From Beijerinckiaceae bacterium (GTDB taxonomy: Bacteria; Pseudomonadota; Alphaproteobacteria; Rhizobiales; Beijerinckiaceae), in assembly GCA_947475995.1 (NCBI GenBank), contig CANJNI010000012.1, forward strand, positions 39,902-103,901: 64,000 nucleotides of DNA. Reading direction: 5' to 3'. The notes under the pieces are model-generated. The model made no database searches, was not told where the DNA came from, and was given only the letters and a program-made list of their open reading frames with translations. Position numbers and translations under genes: made by a program. Within the stretch, counting starts at the first letter, position 1, and each line of letters begins with the position of its first letter. Shown here piece by piece: positions 8,880 through 20,292 of the stretch.

Positions 8880-11800
8880 ATGTCCGATCTCAAACGCGCG
8901 GTTGCTGAAATCGGCCGCGGCGCTTCGCTGGACCTCACATCGGTTCCGGACGGTTTCGACGCTTTCGTGATAGCCGATATTGCGCGCGCGCTTGCGGTTG
9001 CAGGCGAGAAGCGCTCGGCCGTGCTGGTGCATGTGGCGCGCGACGCCCAGCGCTCCCGCGCGTTTCAGGAAGCCCTGACCTTCGCTGCGCCGCATTTCGA
9101 CATTCTTGATTTTCCCTCTTGGGACGGCCAGCCCTACGATCGCGTATCGCCGAACGGTTCGATCACCTCGAAGCGCATGACGGTGCTGTCGCGCCTTGCC
9201 CGTACGCGATCGTCGGTCGAGAAGCCGCGCATTCTCTGCACCACTGTCGAGGCGATGGTGCAGCGCGTGCCGCCGATCAAGTGGATCAACATCGAGAGTT
9301 TCTCCGCCGCTCCCGGCAATGCGCTCGATATGGACGTTCTGGCGCGCTGGCTGGAGGTAAACGGCTTCACCCGTTCCAGCACGGTGCGCGACACCGGCGA
9401 ATATGCCGTGCGGGGCGGCATTCTGGACCTTCACGCACCCGGGATGCCGCTGCCGATACGCCTGGATTTTTTCGGCGATACGCTGGAGTCGATCCGCACC
9501 TTCGATCCGGAGACGCAGCGCACCGTTGGCCAGTTGCGGTCGCTCGATCTTGTGCCGATGAGCGAGGTTCAACTCACCACGGAATCGATGCGCCGCTTCC
9601 GGCAGGGCTATGTGGCGCAGTTCGGCGCGCAGACGCGCGGCGACACGCTTTATGAAGCCATCAGCGAAGGCCGCCGCCATCCGGGCATGGAGCACTGGCT
9701 GCCGCTGTTTTATGAATCAACCGATACGTTGTTCGATTATCTGGCAGGCGCGCCGCTGGTTCTGGATGCGCAGGCCGAGGAATCTGCGGCCGAACGCCTC
9801 TCGCAGATCAAGGATTATTACGACGCCCGCAAGCAGCAATATGATGTCGATCAGGCGAACGCGACCTACAAGCCGCTGCCGCCCCATTCCCTCTATTTGT
9901 CGCCGACCGACTGGCGCGTGCGCCTCGACGGCTGCACGCTCGTGCGCGTTTCTCCTTTCGCCAGGCCCGAAGGGGGCGCGAACCCGGCCGTCGACTGCGG
10001 CGGCCGTTCGGGACGTAATTTTGCGCCCGAACGCGCCGACGAAAACGCCAATGTATTCGAGGCGCTGATCGCCCATATCCGCGCTCTGCACGAGAAGCGC
10101 CGCAAGGTGATCGTCGCGGGCTGGTCGGACGGGTCGCGCGAGCGTCTCGCGACGGTGCTGGCCGAACACGGCATGAAAGCGGCTGAGCTTGTTTCGTCGC
10201 TCGATCAGGCTCTGGCGGTGCAGTCGCCGAAAGTTGCGCTCGCCGTCATCGGCATCGAGGCGGGTTTCGAGGCGGGCGATCTCGTCATCATCGGCGAGCA
10301 GGATGTGCTGGGCGACCGGCTCATTCGCCAGCGCCGCAAGGTGCGCCGCGCCCAGGACTTCCTGAGCGAAGTCGCCGCTCTGTCGCCCGGCGATCTGGTC
10401 GTGCATGTCGATCACGGCATCGGGCGCTTCGTAGGTTTGCGGACGATCGAGGCTGCTGGCGCGCCGCACGATTGTCTCGAACTGCATTATGCGGGCGGCG
10501 ACAAGCTGTTCCTGCCGGTCGAAAATCTCGAACTTCTGTCGCGCTACGGCTCGGAAGATACCGAAGCGCAGCTGGATAAGCTGGGCGGCCTTGGGTGGCA
10601 GACCCGCAAGGCGCGGATGAAGAAGCGCATTCGCGAGATGGCGCATGCACTTATAAAGATCGCAGCCGCGCGCCAGCTTCACGCTGCGCCTCGCCTGCTG
10701 CCCGCCGAAGGCGCTTACGACGAATTCTGCGCGCGCTTCCCCTATGACGAAACGGAAGATCAGCAGAACGCCATCGATGCCGTCATCGACGATCTCGGCA
10801 AGGGCCGCCCGATGGATCGTCTCATCTGCGGCGATGTTGGATTCGGCAAGACGGAAGTCGCATTGCGGGCGGCCTTTGCGGTTGCGCTGAATGGCAAGCA
10901 GGTCGCCGTCGTGGTGCCGACAACCTTGCTGGCGCGTCAGCACTACAAGACGTTCTCGCAACGCTTTGCGGGTCTTCCGGTGCGCGTCGCGCAAATGTCC
11001 CGCATGGTCAGTGCGGCGGATATGAAGGCCGCCAAGCAGGGCGTCGCGTCGGGCGATATCGATATTGTGGTCGGCACCCATGCGGTGCTCGGCAAGACCG
11101 TCCAGTTCAAGGATCTGGGCCTCGTCATCATCGACGAGGAGCAGCACTTCGGCGTCGCCCACAAGGAGCGTCTGAAGGAACTGCGCGCCGAGATTCACGT
11201 ATTGACCCTGTCGGCCACTCCGATTCCGCGCACCTTGCAGCTCGCCCTGACTGGCGTGCGCGAGCTTTCGATCATCGCTACGCCGCCGGTGGATCGTCTC
11301 GCGGTCCGCACGCTCATCACGCCTTTCGACGAGCTCATCGTGCGCGAAGCTTTGCTGCGCGAGCGCTACCGCGGCGGACAGTCCTTCTATGTTTGTCCCC
11401 GCATCGAGGACATAGAGGACGTCACGACATTTCTCCGAAGCCAGGCGCCCGAATGCAAGTTCGTGGTCGCGCACGGGCAGATGGCGGCGACCGAGCTGGA
11501 AGAAAAAATGTCGGCCTTCTATGAGGGCAAATACGACATTCTGGTTTCGACCGCGATTGTCGAATCCGGCCTCGACATTCCAACCGCCAACACGCTCATT
11601 GTGCATCGCGCCGACATGTTCGGTCTTGCGGCGCTTTACCAGTTGCGCGGCCGGGTCGGGCGTTCGAAGACGCGCGCTTACGCGATCTTCACCGTTCCGG
11701 CGACGCGCACCATGACGCCGCAGGCCGAGAAGCGCCTGAAGGTGCTGCAGACTCTCGACACGCTTGGCGCAGGCTTCCAGTTGGCGAGCCACGATCTCGA

Positions 11801-12395
11801 TATTCGCGGCGCAGGCAATCTGCTCGGCGACGAACAGTCAGGCCACATCAAGGAAGTCGGCTACGAACTCTATCAGCAGATGCTTGAAGACGCCGTGACG
11901 GCGTTGAAAGCAGGCATCGAGGAGCCTGCAGAAGAAACCTGGTCGCCCAACATCACCATCGGCGCGCCGGTCACGATTCCGGAAGACTATGTGGCGGACC
12001 TCACGCTTCGTCTCTCGCTCTATCGTCGCCTGTCGACGATGGACACGGACGACGAGATCGAGACCTTCGCGGCCGAGATGATCGACCGGTTCGGCCCGAT
12101 GCCGCCCGAAGTGCAGCAGTTGATGAAGCTCATGTCCATCAAGGCCCTCTGCCGCAAGGCCCATGTGGAAAAGGTCGATGCCGGCCCGAAGGGCGTTATC
12201 GTGGCATTCCGCGACAATTCCTTCGCCAATCCTGCGGGCCTCGTGAAATATGTCGCCCAGCAGGGTTCGGAAGCAAAAGTGCGGCCCGACATGAAGATCG
12301 TCTTCATCCGCGATTTCGAAACGGTGGACGAACGGCTCGAAGGCACGCGCGTCATCATGCGGGCGCTGGTCGGCATTGCAGGCAAGAAGTCGTAA
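8880..12395 (+). CDS. mfd: Transcription-repair coupling factor
   Basis: LICGDVGFGKTEVALRAAF, DEEQHFGVAHKE, SATPIPRTLQLALTGVRELSII, RGAGNLLGDEQSGHI. Confidence 0.97.
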   Translation: MSDLKRAVAEIGRGASLDLTSVPDGFDAFVIADIARALAVAGEKRSAVLVHVARDAQRSRAFQEALTFAAPHFDILDFPSWDGQPYDRVSPNGSITSKRMTVLSRLARTRSSVEKPRILCTTVEAMVQRVPPIKWINIESFSAAPGNALDMDVLARWLEVNGFTRSSTVRDTGEYAVRGGILDLHAPGMPLPIRLDFFGDTLESIRTFDPETQRTVGQLRSLDLVPMSEVQLTTESMRRFRQGYVAQFGAQTRGDTLYEAISEGRRHPGMEHWLPLFYESTDTLFDYLAGAPLVLDAQAEESAAERLSQIKDYYDARKQQYDVDQANATYKPLPPHSLYLSPTDWRVRLDGCTLVRVSPFARPEGGANPAVDCGGRSGRNFAPERADENANVFEALIAHIRALHEKRRKVIVAGWSDGSRERLATVLAEHGMKAAELVSSLDQALAVQSPKVALAVIGIEAGFEAGDLVIIGEQDVLGDRLIRQRRKVRRAQDFLSEVAALSPGDLVVHVDHGIGRFVGLRTIEAAGAPHDCLELHYAGGDKLFLPVENLELLSRYGSEDTEAQLDKLGGLGWQTRKARMKKRIREMAHALIKIAAARQLHAAPRLLPAEGAYDEFCARFPYDETEDQQNAIDAVIDDLGKGRPMDRLICGDVGFGKTEVALRAAFAVALNGKQVAVVVPTTLLARQHYKTFSQRFAGLPVRVAQMSRMVSAADMKAAKQGVASGDIDIVVGTHAVLGKTVQFKDLGLVIIDEEQHFGVAHKERLKELRAEIHVLTLSATPIPRTLQLALTGVRELSIIATPPVDRLAVRTLITPFDELIVREALLRERYRGGQSFYVCPRIEDIEDVTTFLRSQAPECKFVVAHGQMAATELEEKMSAFYEGKYDILVSTAIVESGLDIPTANTLIVHRADMFGLAALYQLRGRVGRSKTRAYAIFTVPATRTMTPQAEKRLKVLQTLDTLGAGFQLASHDLDIRGAGNLLGDEQSGHIKEVGYELYQQMLEDAVTALKAGIEEPAEETWSPNITIGAPVTIPEDYVADLTLRLSLYRRLSTMDTDDEIETFAAEMIDRFGPMPPEVQQLMKLMSIKALCRKAHVEKVDAGPKGVIVAFRDNSFANPAGLVKYVAQQGSEAKVRPDMKIVFIRDFETVDERLEGTRVIMRALVGIAGKKS

Positions 12396-12398
12396 GGC

Positions 12399-13058
12399 TC
12401 ACGCCTCGCGATTTTTCGCCAGCGCCTGCCGCATCGCATCAACGATGACTTCCGAAGGCTGCGCGCCTGACAGGCCGAACTTGCCGTCGATGATGAAGAA
12501 CGGAACGCCATTGACGCCCATGCGGACGGCTGAGGCGATCTCGGACTGCACGTCGCTCGCTTCAAGATCAGTATCGAGCCGCAGCCTGACAGCTTCGCGA
12601 TCCAGCCCGCATTCGGCCGCCAAATCGGCCAGAAAATCGCGGTCGCCGATGTCCTTGCCTTCGACGAAATAGGCGCGGAACAATCGGTCCACGATGGCCT
12701 GTTGCGCGCCGCTGCCGAAAGCCCAGCGGATCAGCCGGTGGGCGTCGAGCGTGTTCGGGGATTTCTCAATTCTGTCGAACGCGAAAGGGATGCCGGCTTC
12801 GCGCCCCAGAGATTCGATGCGTTCGTGAATGGTGCTGACCCGGTCCTTGCCGAATTTCTTTTCAAGATATTCGCGGCGATCAATGCCGCCCTGCGGGATC
12901 GTCGGATCGAGCTGAAAAGGCCGCCAGTTCACCTGCACGTCGGCGTCGTTGAACTGCGCCAGCGCGTCTTCGAGGCGCTTCTTGCCCACATAACACCAGG
13001 GGCAGACGACGTCCGATACGACATCGTTGGTGAGTTGGGGGCGAGAAGAATCCGTCAT
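12399..13058 (-). CDS. DsbA-family oxidoreductase (FrnE-like)
   Basis: DVVCPWCYVGKKRLEDAL (CPWC), GVNGVPFFIIDGKFGLSGAQP. Confidence 0.9.
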   Translation of the reverse strand: MTDSSRPQLTNDVVSDVVCPWCYVGKKRLEDALAQFNDADVQVNWRPFQLDPTIPQGGIDRREYLEKKFGKDRVSTIHERIESLGREAGIPFAFDRIEKSPNTLDAHRLIRWAFGSGAQQAIVDRLFRAYFVEGKDIGDRDFLADLAAECGLDREAVRLRLDTDLEASDVQSEIASAVRMGVNGVPFFIIDGKFGLSGAQPSEVIVDAMRQALAKNREA

Positions 13059-13059
13059 G

Positions 13060-14204
13060 TCATGAACCTGGCGATGTTACCGCGCATCCCTGGAGCGCGC
13101 CGTCTGCGGAGTCGCGCCGCACCGCGACTGTCGAATGATTGTCCAGCGTGATCATATGCGGCTCGATGGCCGGCGGAACCGGAGATCCTGCAGTTCGCGC
13201 TTCCGCCACGGCTGCAAACTCACCTATCGCATAGAGATCGACGCAGGGAGCGCGCCTCGCCTCGGGCGCAAGCAGCGGCGCCTGTTTCGCGGCCGCGTCG
13301 GCACGATCGCCGCGGGAGAGGCAAACAAGCGTTCGAGTCCTTGAAACATCCGACAGACCCGCATGGTCGACAGCCTCCAGCATCGCAGCCGGGATGATGA
13401 TGTGGGCAGCAGCAGACGATGCGGCCTCTGCGAAAACCTGCGAGGAAGGCGCGTCGAGAAGGATCAGGCCGGCGCCGGTCAGCAGGCTTGCAAAAGGTCC
13501 CGTCGCGAGACCGGCGAATGTGCGGGCGCGAAAGTGGTCAGCAGCGGCGCGTCGGAGCCGATATGGGCGCGCGCGGCGAAATCGAGCGCAGCCGCGACCA
13601 GCGTGCTTTGCCGGTGTTTGACAAGCACCCCGTTTTCCGCAGCCGTCAGAATTCCGGCAGTTTGGGATGGCTTCACATCCGGCGCGCCTTCTGCGAGCAG
13701 ACGCGGATCAAAAGGCGCTGCGCCGTCGACCTCGATCCCACCGACGGAGCAGACCATCCGCACGTCCGACGCGAGAGCGGCGACCGAAAAAAGCATCTCG
13801 ATGGCCGATTCCGCGCCCGGACGAGCTTCACCGATCAGCGCGACAGCGCCGCTCTGGCGCGCAAGAGCGCCGAGGTTTCCGGCGCTCATGTGCAAAGGCG
13901 TCACAACGGCATCGAGGCCGGCGCGCAGCGCCGCCGCCAGCGCGATCACTGAATTGATCGAAGCGCCGAGGTTCAGCAGGACGCGGTCCTGCGGCCTCAA
14001 TCCCGTCCGCCGCAATGCACCGGCGAGTCCGTGCGCGCGCCGGTCGAATTCCGCAAAGCTGAGACTGAGCGGCCCCGCCGCAGTATATTCGGCGAGCCCC
14101 ACATGGTCGGGCCGCAGATGCGCGGCGCCTGACAGCAGAGTATGGAAGTCGAAGCGATTGAGCAGGTCCGCCACATGGCTCACGGACGCGGCGGACATCG
14201 TCAT
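13060..14204 (-). pseudogene. Adenylate-forming (AMP-dependent synthetase/ligase-like) protein interrupted by a 1-nt frameshift
   Basis: Upstream frame ...SDAPLLTTFAPAHSPVSRRDLLQAC* stops at 13479; the next frame continues FAGLATGPFASLLTGAGLILLDAPSSQVFAEAASSAAAHIIIPAAMLEAVDHAG... to 13060. Start overlaps the upstream gene stop (ATGA). Confidence 0.65.
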
Positions 14205-16057
14205 GGCCTCTTCATCCACCATGAATCGAGCGTCGAACTGAACAGCGGCGCGGCATAACGGCCCATTCGCGGCGGGTGCTGCAGCTTCGTCGAATAGGCG
14301 AACCATTGATTGGGCGTGTGAAACAGCGGCACGATGTAGAAGCCCGACAGCAGCACGCGATCATAGGCGCGCACGGCGGCGACGAAATCCTCGCGGGTTT
14401 CCGACGCGAGCATCTTTACGATGAGCGCATCGACCGCAGGCGAGCGCACGCCTGCAAGATTGAACGACGCTTCCTGATCCGCGCTCGCCGACCCCCAGCG
14501 CGAACGCTGTTCGTTGCCCGGCGAGGATGTCGCCGTCCAGGTCCCGATCATCATATCAAAATCGAACTTCTGGCGGCGGCGCTGGTACTGGACCTCGTCC
14601 ACCACTCTCACGCGCGCCTCGACCCCGATGCGGCGCAGGGATTCGGAAAAGTTCAGCGACAGCCGCTCCTGGTTGCGGTCGGTGACGAGAATTTCGAAAT
14701 CGAATTTCTTTCCGTCCGCAATGCGCGCCATTTCTCCGCGCACGATCTGGTAGCCTGCCTCGCGGAAAAGGCGCACGGCCTGCTGGGCGCTTGCGCGGTC
14801 CCGCCCGCTCCCGTCTGAAGAGGCGGGCGCCCATTTGCCGTCCAGAATGTCTTCACGCACCACGCCCGGAAAAGGCGACAGTAGCGCACGCTCGCGCGCA
14901 TCGGCGGGGCGCCCGGTCGAGGCAAGATCGGATTCGTCGAAGAAGCTTTTCGTGCGTGTGTAGAGCTTGCCGTAGAGATTGGCGTTGATCCATTCGAAGT
15001 CGAACATGTAGCTGATCGCTTCGCGGATGCGCACATCCTGAAACAACGGCTTGCGCGTGTTGAACGCAAATCCCTGCATGCCCTTGGTGCCGCCCAGTGG
15101 CAGGCTCTCGCGCGCCATGCGACCGTCATTGAGGGCAGGGAAGTCATATCCGGTCAGCCAGCGTGTTGGATTTGTCTCGTCCCGGTAATCCACGAGGCCC
15201 GCCTTGAAGGCTTCGTAAAGGCTGTTGCCGTCGCGGAAATATTCGATGCGGATTTCATCGAAATTGTAGAGGCCGCGATGCAGCGGCAAATCATTCGCCC
15301 AATAGTCCGGATTGCGTTTCAACAGCAGCAGTTCGCCCGGTTTCACATCGACGATCCGGTACGGCCCCGTGGCGACCGGCGGCTCGAGGGTCGTTTCCTC
15401 GAATTTGGCCGCATCTAGCGCGTGTTTCGGCAACACCGGCATCAGGCCGAGCGTCAGTGGCATTTCCCGGTCGCCGATGCCTGACAGGTCGTACCGGATC
15501 GTGCGAGCGTCCGGCGTATCGACCGCCTTCACGAGAGAGAACGCGGCGCGTTGCTGCGGGCGTCCCCGGGTCTTCAGCAAATCGAATGTAAAGCGAATGT
15601 CGGCGGATGTCACGGGCGCACCATCCGAGAAGCGCGCCTCCGGCCGCAAGCGAAACTGCACATAGCTGCGCGCCGCATCCGTCTCCACCGATTCCGCCAC
15701 GAGGCCATAGAGCGAGAATGGCTCATCGGTCGACCGCGTCATCAGCGTCTGGAAAATATTGCCCGTCAGGCCCTGCGAGGTGGACCCGGCTTTGAGATTG
15801 TACGGATTGAGGCTGTCGAACGTGCCCTGATAGCCGATGGAGACGCGCCCGCCCTTCGGGGCGTCCGGATTGGCGTAGGGCAGGTGCGGAAAGTCGGCCG
15901 GCAGCGCGGGCTCGCCATGCATGGCGATGCCGTGGCTGATCTGGCCGCCGGTCTGGGCGCGCGCTGATTCCTTCCGCCAGACGCCCGCAAGCGGCGCGGC
16001 GGCCAGTGTTGCTGCGGCCCCCTTCAGGAAGCGGCGGCGAATCGCGCTTGTTCTCAT
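14201..16057 (-). CDS. ABC transporter extracellular substrate-binding protein, family 5 (oligopeptide/YejA-like)
   Basis: Tat-like RRRFLKGAAATLAAAPLAG signal; SBP_bac_5-type sequence (DAPKGGRVSIGYQGTFDSLNPYNLKAGS, RYSDGAPVTSADIRFTFDLL-like). Confidence 0.9.
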   Translation of the reverse strand: MRTSAIRRRFLKGAAATLAAAPLAGVWRKESARAQTGGQISHGIAMHGEPALPADFPHLPYANPDAPKGGRVSIGYQGTFDSLNPYNLKAGSTSQGLTGNIFQTLMTRSTDEPFSLYGLVAESVETDAARSYVQFRLRPEARFSDGAPVTSADIRFTFDLLKTRGRPQQRAAFSLVKAVDTPDARTIRYDLSGIGDREMPLTLGLMPVLPKHALDAAKFEETTLEPPVATGPYRIVDVKPGELLLLKRNPDYWANDLPLHRGLYNFDEIRIEYFRDGNSLYEAFKAGLVDYRDETNPTRWLTGYDFPALNDGRMARESLPLGGTKGMQGFAFNTRKPLFQDVRIREAISYMFDFEWINANLYGKLYTRTKSFFDESDLASTGRPADARERALLSPFPGVVREDILDGKWAPASSDGSGRDRASAQQAVRLFREAGYQIVRGEMARIADGKKFDFEILVTDRNQERLSLNFSESLRRIGVEARVRVVDEVQYQRRRQKFDFDMMIGTWTATSSPGNEQRSRWGSASADQEASFNLAGVRSPAVDALIVKMLASETREDFVAAVRAYDRVLLSGFYIVPLFHTPNQWFAYSTKLQHPPRMGRYAAPLFSSTLDSWWMKRP

Positions 16058-16338
16058 GGCGACAAACTAGTCAAAACAGCGTCTCGCGTCATGGTCGGAG
16101 CGGCGAAACCCCGCCCGATACAGGAAGATGCGTTTAAAATGCAGGGTGGTTCTGCAATCGTGACAGGTTTGCACTGGAAAGCCCGCCCCGAAACCGCTAA
16201 GAGGCATTGTCACTCTTGAGCCGCATTCAGGCGCGAAAGAGATGCGTTGCTCGGCCGCCCACGCGCCTGCGCCGGAGTCCGTTGAATAATCTGGTACGCC
16301 CCGCCACGTCGGGCTGCGGCCACCTGAAAGGAAAGTGC

Positions 16339-17097
16339 ATGGCTATTTCTCGCACCCAAATTGGCGTTGCCGCAGTGGCGATGGCGCTTGCCTTCGGCGG
16401 TCAGGCCGTGGCCCAGCAGCCGCAGCAGAATCGCCCGGCCCAGCAGCGTCCGGCCCAGCCGGCGCAGCAGCAGAAGCCGCCGGCTCAGGCCCAGCAGGAG
16501 GCGCCCGGCCAGGGTCCGACCCGGGTCGAGCTGAAGCCGTCGCAGGGCGAGTGGACGAAGGTTTGCGGCAAGGATCAGGTCGCCAACAAGGAAATCTGCT
16601 ACACGACTCGCGATTTCGGCACCGCCCCCGACCAGCCGCCGGTTCTGGCGGTCGCCGTTTATGACGTGAAGGGCGACGACACCAAAATTGTCCGCCTGCT
16701 GATGCCGATTGGTCTGCTGCTGCGTCCGGGCTTCCGCTTCGCGGTGGACAAGGGCGCGACCCTCGAAGGCGGCTTCGAAATTTGCTTCCCGAACGGTTGC
16801 TTCGCGGAATCGAAGGTCAAGCAGCCGACGATCGACCAGATCAAGAAGGGTCAGGTCCTGAATGTCAGCGTCAAGAACCAGATGGCGGCGGAAGTGATCT
16901 TCTCGGTCCCGCTCGAAGGGTTCGGCAAGGCGTTTGACGGCGCGGCCATCGACCCGGCGGTTCTGCAGGCCAAGCAGGAAGAGCTCCAGAAGGCCATGCA
17001 GAAGCAGGCCGAGGAACAGCGCAAGGCGCTCGAGGGCGCTGGCGGCGCTGTTCCGGGCGCCCCGGGCGCGGCTCCGGCTCCTGCCGCTCCGCGCTGA
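16339..17097 (+). CDS. Invasion-associated locus B (IalB)-family protein
   Basis: Signal peptide, PQ-rich linker, WTKVCGKDQVANKEICYTTRDFGT, C-terminal IalB-like region. Confidence 0.88.
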   Translation: MAISRTQIGVAAVAMALAFGGQAVAQQPQQNRPAQQRPAQPAQQQKPPAQAQQEAPGQGPTRVELKPSQGEWTKVCGKDQVANKEICYTTRDFGTAPDQPPVLAVAVYDVKGDDTKIVRLLMPIGLLLRPGFRFAVDKGATLEGGFEICFPNGCFAESKVKQPTIDQIKKGQVLNVSVKNQMAAEVIFSVPLEGFGKAFDGAAIDPAVLQAKQEELQKAMQKQAEEQRKALEGAGGAVPGAPGAAPAPAAPR

Positions 17098-17116
17098 GAC
17101 GCCTGAAAACCAAAGC

Positions 17117-17145
17117 AAAAGGCCCGGTTCGACCGGGCCTTTTTG
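17117..17145 (+). terminator. Rho-independent terminator
   Basis: AAAAGGCCCGG-ttcga-CCGGGCCTTTTT hairpin with T-run after the IalB-family gene. Confidence 0.85.
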
Positions 17146-17188
17146 TTGTCCGCAATGCTGTTTCGCAGCCTTCTGGGGCTTTCGCCCG

Positions 17189-17518
17189 CTAGTGTCCCGT
17201 CTGGGCCTTCATCCGGTATGCGCCCGCCCCGACGGGCTCGAAAGATGCGGCGACCTGTGGATGGCGGATCGGGTCGCCTGATTCATCGGCCAACAGGTTC
17301 TGCTCGGAAACATAGGCCGTGTATTCGGTTTCGGCGTTTTCGGCGTAGAGGTGGTAAAATGGCTGGTTCTTCCGGGGGCGCACATCCGCCGGAATCGAAT
17401 TCCACCATTCGTCAGTATTGTTGAATTCCGGATCGACGTCGTAGATCACGCCCCGGAACGGATATTTCCGGTGCCGGACCACCTGCCCGATTCCGAATTT
17501 GGCTTCACGGACAATCAT
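17189..17518 (-). CDS. hspQ: Heat shock protein HspQ / hemimethylated-DNA-binding (YccV-like)
   Basis: AKFGIGQVVRHRKYPFRGVIYDVDPEF..NQPFYHLYAENAETEYTAYVSEQNL. Confidence 0.92.
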   Translation of the reverse strand: MIVREAKFGIGQVVRHRKYPFRGVIYDVDPEFNNTDEWWNSIPADVRPRKNQPFYHLYAENAETEYTAYVSEQNLLADESGDPIRHPQVAASFEPVGAGAYRMKAQTGH

Positions 17519-17600
17519 CGCAAAACCCTTGTGCGGCCAGCCATCTGGGTAGGACGGCCTCAACCATGTGTCAACTCACGGATTTTGAGCGGTTTTTGCT

Positions 17601-18641
17601 TCACAATCCGTAGAGTTTGGCGAAATCGGCGTCGCGCGCCGCTACCTGTCGGGCAAGATCGACGATGACCTTGGCCTGCTTCCAGGTCGCGTCATCCTGC
17701 ATCTTGCCGTCGATCATCACGGCGCCGGACCCGTCCGGCATGGCGTCCAGAATGCGCCTTGCGAACGCCACTTCTACGGCGTCGGGCGAGAACACCCTTT
17801 TGGCGATGTCGATCTGGGACGGGTGCAGCGACCATGCGCCCGCGCAGCCCATCAGGAAGGCGTTGCGGAACTGCGCCTCGCAGGCGGCGGGGTCCGAGAA
17901 GTCACCGAACGGCCCGTAGAAGGGCTTGATTCCGTTGGCCGCGCAGGCGTCCACCATCTTGGCGACCGTATAGTGCCAAAGGTCCTGCTGGAATGCAGCG
18001 CGCTCCGCGCCCGGTGCGGCGTCGGCCAGAACCTTGTAGTCCGGGTGGCCGCCGCCGACGCGGGTCGTCTTCATGGCGCGGGAGGCGGCGAGATCAGCCG
18101 GCCCGAGGCTCATGCCGTGCATGCGGGGAGAAGCGGCCGCGATGGCGTCCACATTCTTCACCCCTTCGGCCGTCTCGAGAATAGCGTGGATCAGAATCGG
18201 CTTTTTGACCTGATGCCGCGCCTCAAGCTGCGCCAGAAGCTGGTCGAGGTAGTGGATGTCCCACGACCCCTCGACCTTGGGGAGCATCACCACATCCAGC
18301 TTGCTCCCGATGGCGGCGACGATCTGCATCACGTCGTCCAGCATCCACGGCGAGTTCAGCGCGTTGATGCGCACCCACAGGCCCGTCGAACCGAAATCGA
18401 CCGCGCGCCCCATCTCGATGAAGCCGGAGCGCGCCGCCTCCTTGGCCTCGACCGGAACGGCGTCCTCCAGATTCCCGAGCACCACATCGACCTGCCGGGC
18501 CAGATCGCCGACCCGGCCGCGCACCTTCTCGTTATGGGGCGGCACGAAATGGATCATGCGTTCGACCCGCACCGGCAATTCGCGCAGCGGGGCGGGGGCG
18601 CCGATCGCCAGCGGCTCGAAGAATTTGCGCGGCAGCTTCAT
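17601..18641 (-). CDS. HpcH/HpaI aldolase / citrate lyase family, L-malyl-CoA/beta-methylmalyl-CoA lyase-like
   Basis: [28 protein letters not shown]-like, [40 protein letters not shown]. Confidence 0.88.
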   Translation of the reverse strand: MKLPRKFFEPLAIGAPAPLRELPVRVERMIHFVPPHNEKVRGRVGDLARQVDVVLGNLEDAVPVEAKEAARSGFIEMGRAVDFGSTGLWVRINALNSPWMLDDVMQIVAAIGSKLDVVMLPKVEGSWDIHYLDQLLAQLEARHQVKKPILIHAILETAEGVKNVDAIAAASPRMHGMSLGPADLAASRAMKTTRVGGGHPDYKVLADAAPGAERAAFQQDLWHYTVAKMVDACAANGIKPFYGPFGDFSDPAACEAQFRNAFLMGCAGAWSLHPSQIDIAKRVFSPDAVEVAFARRILDAMPDGSGAVMIDGKMQDDATWKQAKVIVDLARQVAARDADFAKLYGL

Positions 18642-18759
18642 GGATCCTCCGGATTTCTGCACCGCACAATAGTGCCGTGCCGGCGGCTTGGGCAACTGCG
18701 CCATTATGCGGAAGCCTGCGCCGGTTGCCGCCAGCGACGGCTTGCGACACGATGGCGCA

Positions 18760-20292
18760 ATGGATGTGCTTTCCGCCTTCAAGGACCTCCTGACACCTGC
18801 CGAAATGGGGGAGGCCGACCGTCTGACCATTTCGGACGGCGTTCCCGGCCTCGTGCTGATGGAGCGCGCGGGCGCCGCAGTGGCCGCCGAGGCCGAGCGG
18901 CTGCTTCCCGACGGCCGCAACCGAATTCTTGTGCTTTGCGGACCGGGGAACAATGGCGGCGATGGTTTCGTGGCCGCTCGTCTGCTCACCGGTCGCGGCT
19001 TTCTGGTTTCGCTGGCACTGTTGGGTCATTCCGCCGCCCTGAAGGGCGACGCCGCGCAGGCGGCGCGATTGTGGACCGGGCCCGTGGGGCCGCTGGAGCA
19101 GGCCGATTTCTCCAAAGCCGATCTGGTGATCGACGCCTTGTTCGGCTCGGGTCTGGCGCGCGGTCTGGATGGAGAAGCGGCCTTATGCGTGGCGGCCATG
19201 AACGAATGGTCGCGCCGCACGCGCAATCCCATCGTGGCGGTCGATGTTCCGTCCGGGCTCGATGGCGCGACGGGGCGGATTCGCGGCGCGGCTCCCCAAG
19301 CCGCGTCCACGGTGACCTTCTTTCGCCTGAAGCCGGGGCATCTGCTCTATCCCGGGCGCGCGCTGTGTGGACGCATCATTGTCGCGGACATCGGAATTCC
19401 ATCCGGTGTGCTCGCGAAGATCGAAGCGAAAACCTGCGCCAACAATCCGCGCTTGTGGGGCGGGGCCTTTCCGGTTCCGAAAGCCGACGGGCACAAGTAC
19501 ACACGCGGCCATACGCTCGTGCTGACGGGCGGTCCTTTCGCGACCGGCGCAGGCCGCATGGCGGCGCGCGCTGCATTGCGCGCGGGTGCGGGACTCGTGA
19601 CCGTTGCGTCGCCCGGCGATGCCCTTGCGATCAATGGCGCGCATCTCACCGCCATCATGCTCGCGCGCTGCGACACGCCGCAACATTTGCGGGAGTTGCT
19701 GCAAGATTATCGCAAGAATGTCGTCGTGATGGGGCCGGGCCTTGGCCTTGGGGTTGAAACGCGCGCGATGATTTTGACGGCGCTGGAACAGAGCGATGTG
19801 AAACGCGCCGTCGTTCTGGATGCAGACGCCCTGACTGTTTTCCAGAAAGATGCAGACGCCTTGCGCGCGGCGATCGCTACGGCGCCGGGGCCTGTCGTGC
19901 TGACGCCGCACGAGGGCGAGTTCGCGCGTCTGTTCGGGACGGATGATCGGCCTCGCCTCGAACGGGCTCGCGCCGCTTCCGCCAACACGGGCGCCATCGT
20001 CGTGCTGAAAGGCCCTGACACAATCGTTGCACATCCGGACTGCCGCGCATCCATTGCGTTCAATGCCCCGCCGTGGCTCGCAACTGCGGGCGCGGGCGAT
20101 GTGCTGGCAGGCTTCATAGGCGGATTGCTGGCGCAGGACATGCCGGCTTTTGAAGCAGCCTCCTGCGCCGTCTGGCTGCATGGCGAATGCGCGACTCTTT
20201 TTGGACCCGGCCTGATTGCTGAAGATCTGCCGGAGACCTTGCCGCGCGTGCTGTCCGCACTTTACGCGCAACTCCGCATATCTAATCCTTGA
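18760..20292 (+). CDS. nnr: Bifunctional NAD(P)H-hydrate epimerase / ADP-dependent dehydratase
   Basis: [64 protein letters not shown]. Confidence 0.93.
   Translation: MDVLSAFKDLLTPAEMGEADRLTISDGVPGLVLMERAGAAVAAEAERLLPDGRNRILVLCGPGNNGGDGFVAARLLTGRGFLVSLALLGHSAALKGDAAQAARLWTGPVGPLEQADFSKADLVIDALFGSGLARGLDGEAALCVAAMNEWSRRTRNPIVAVDVPSGLDGATGRIRGAAPQAASTVTFFRLKPGHLLYPGRALCGRIIVADIGIPSGVLAKIEAKTCANNPRLWGGAFPVPKADGHKYTRGHTLVLTGGPFATGAGRMAARAALRAGAGLVTVASPGDALAINGAHLTAIMLARCDTPQHLRELLQDYRKNVVVMGPGLGLGVETRAMILTALEQSDVKRAVVLDADALTVFQKDADALRAAIATAPGPVVLTPHEGEFARLFGTDDRPRLERARAASANTGAIVVLKGPDTIVAHPDCRASIAFNAPPWLATAGAGDVLAGFIGGLLAQDMPAFEAASCAVWLHGECATLFGPGLIAEDLPETLPRVLSALYAQLRISNP

Noticed and set aside
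9717-11792. 691-aa ORF antisense to mfd
   Set aside because: Shadow frame of a well-conserved gene; no domain and no supporting start or operon context
17823-19757. 644-aa plus-strand ORF across the malyl-CoA lyase-like gene and nnr
   Set aside because: Spans two well-supported genes on opposite strands in another frame; not credible as coding
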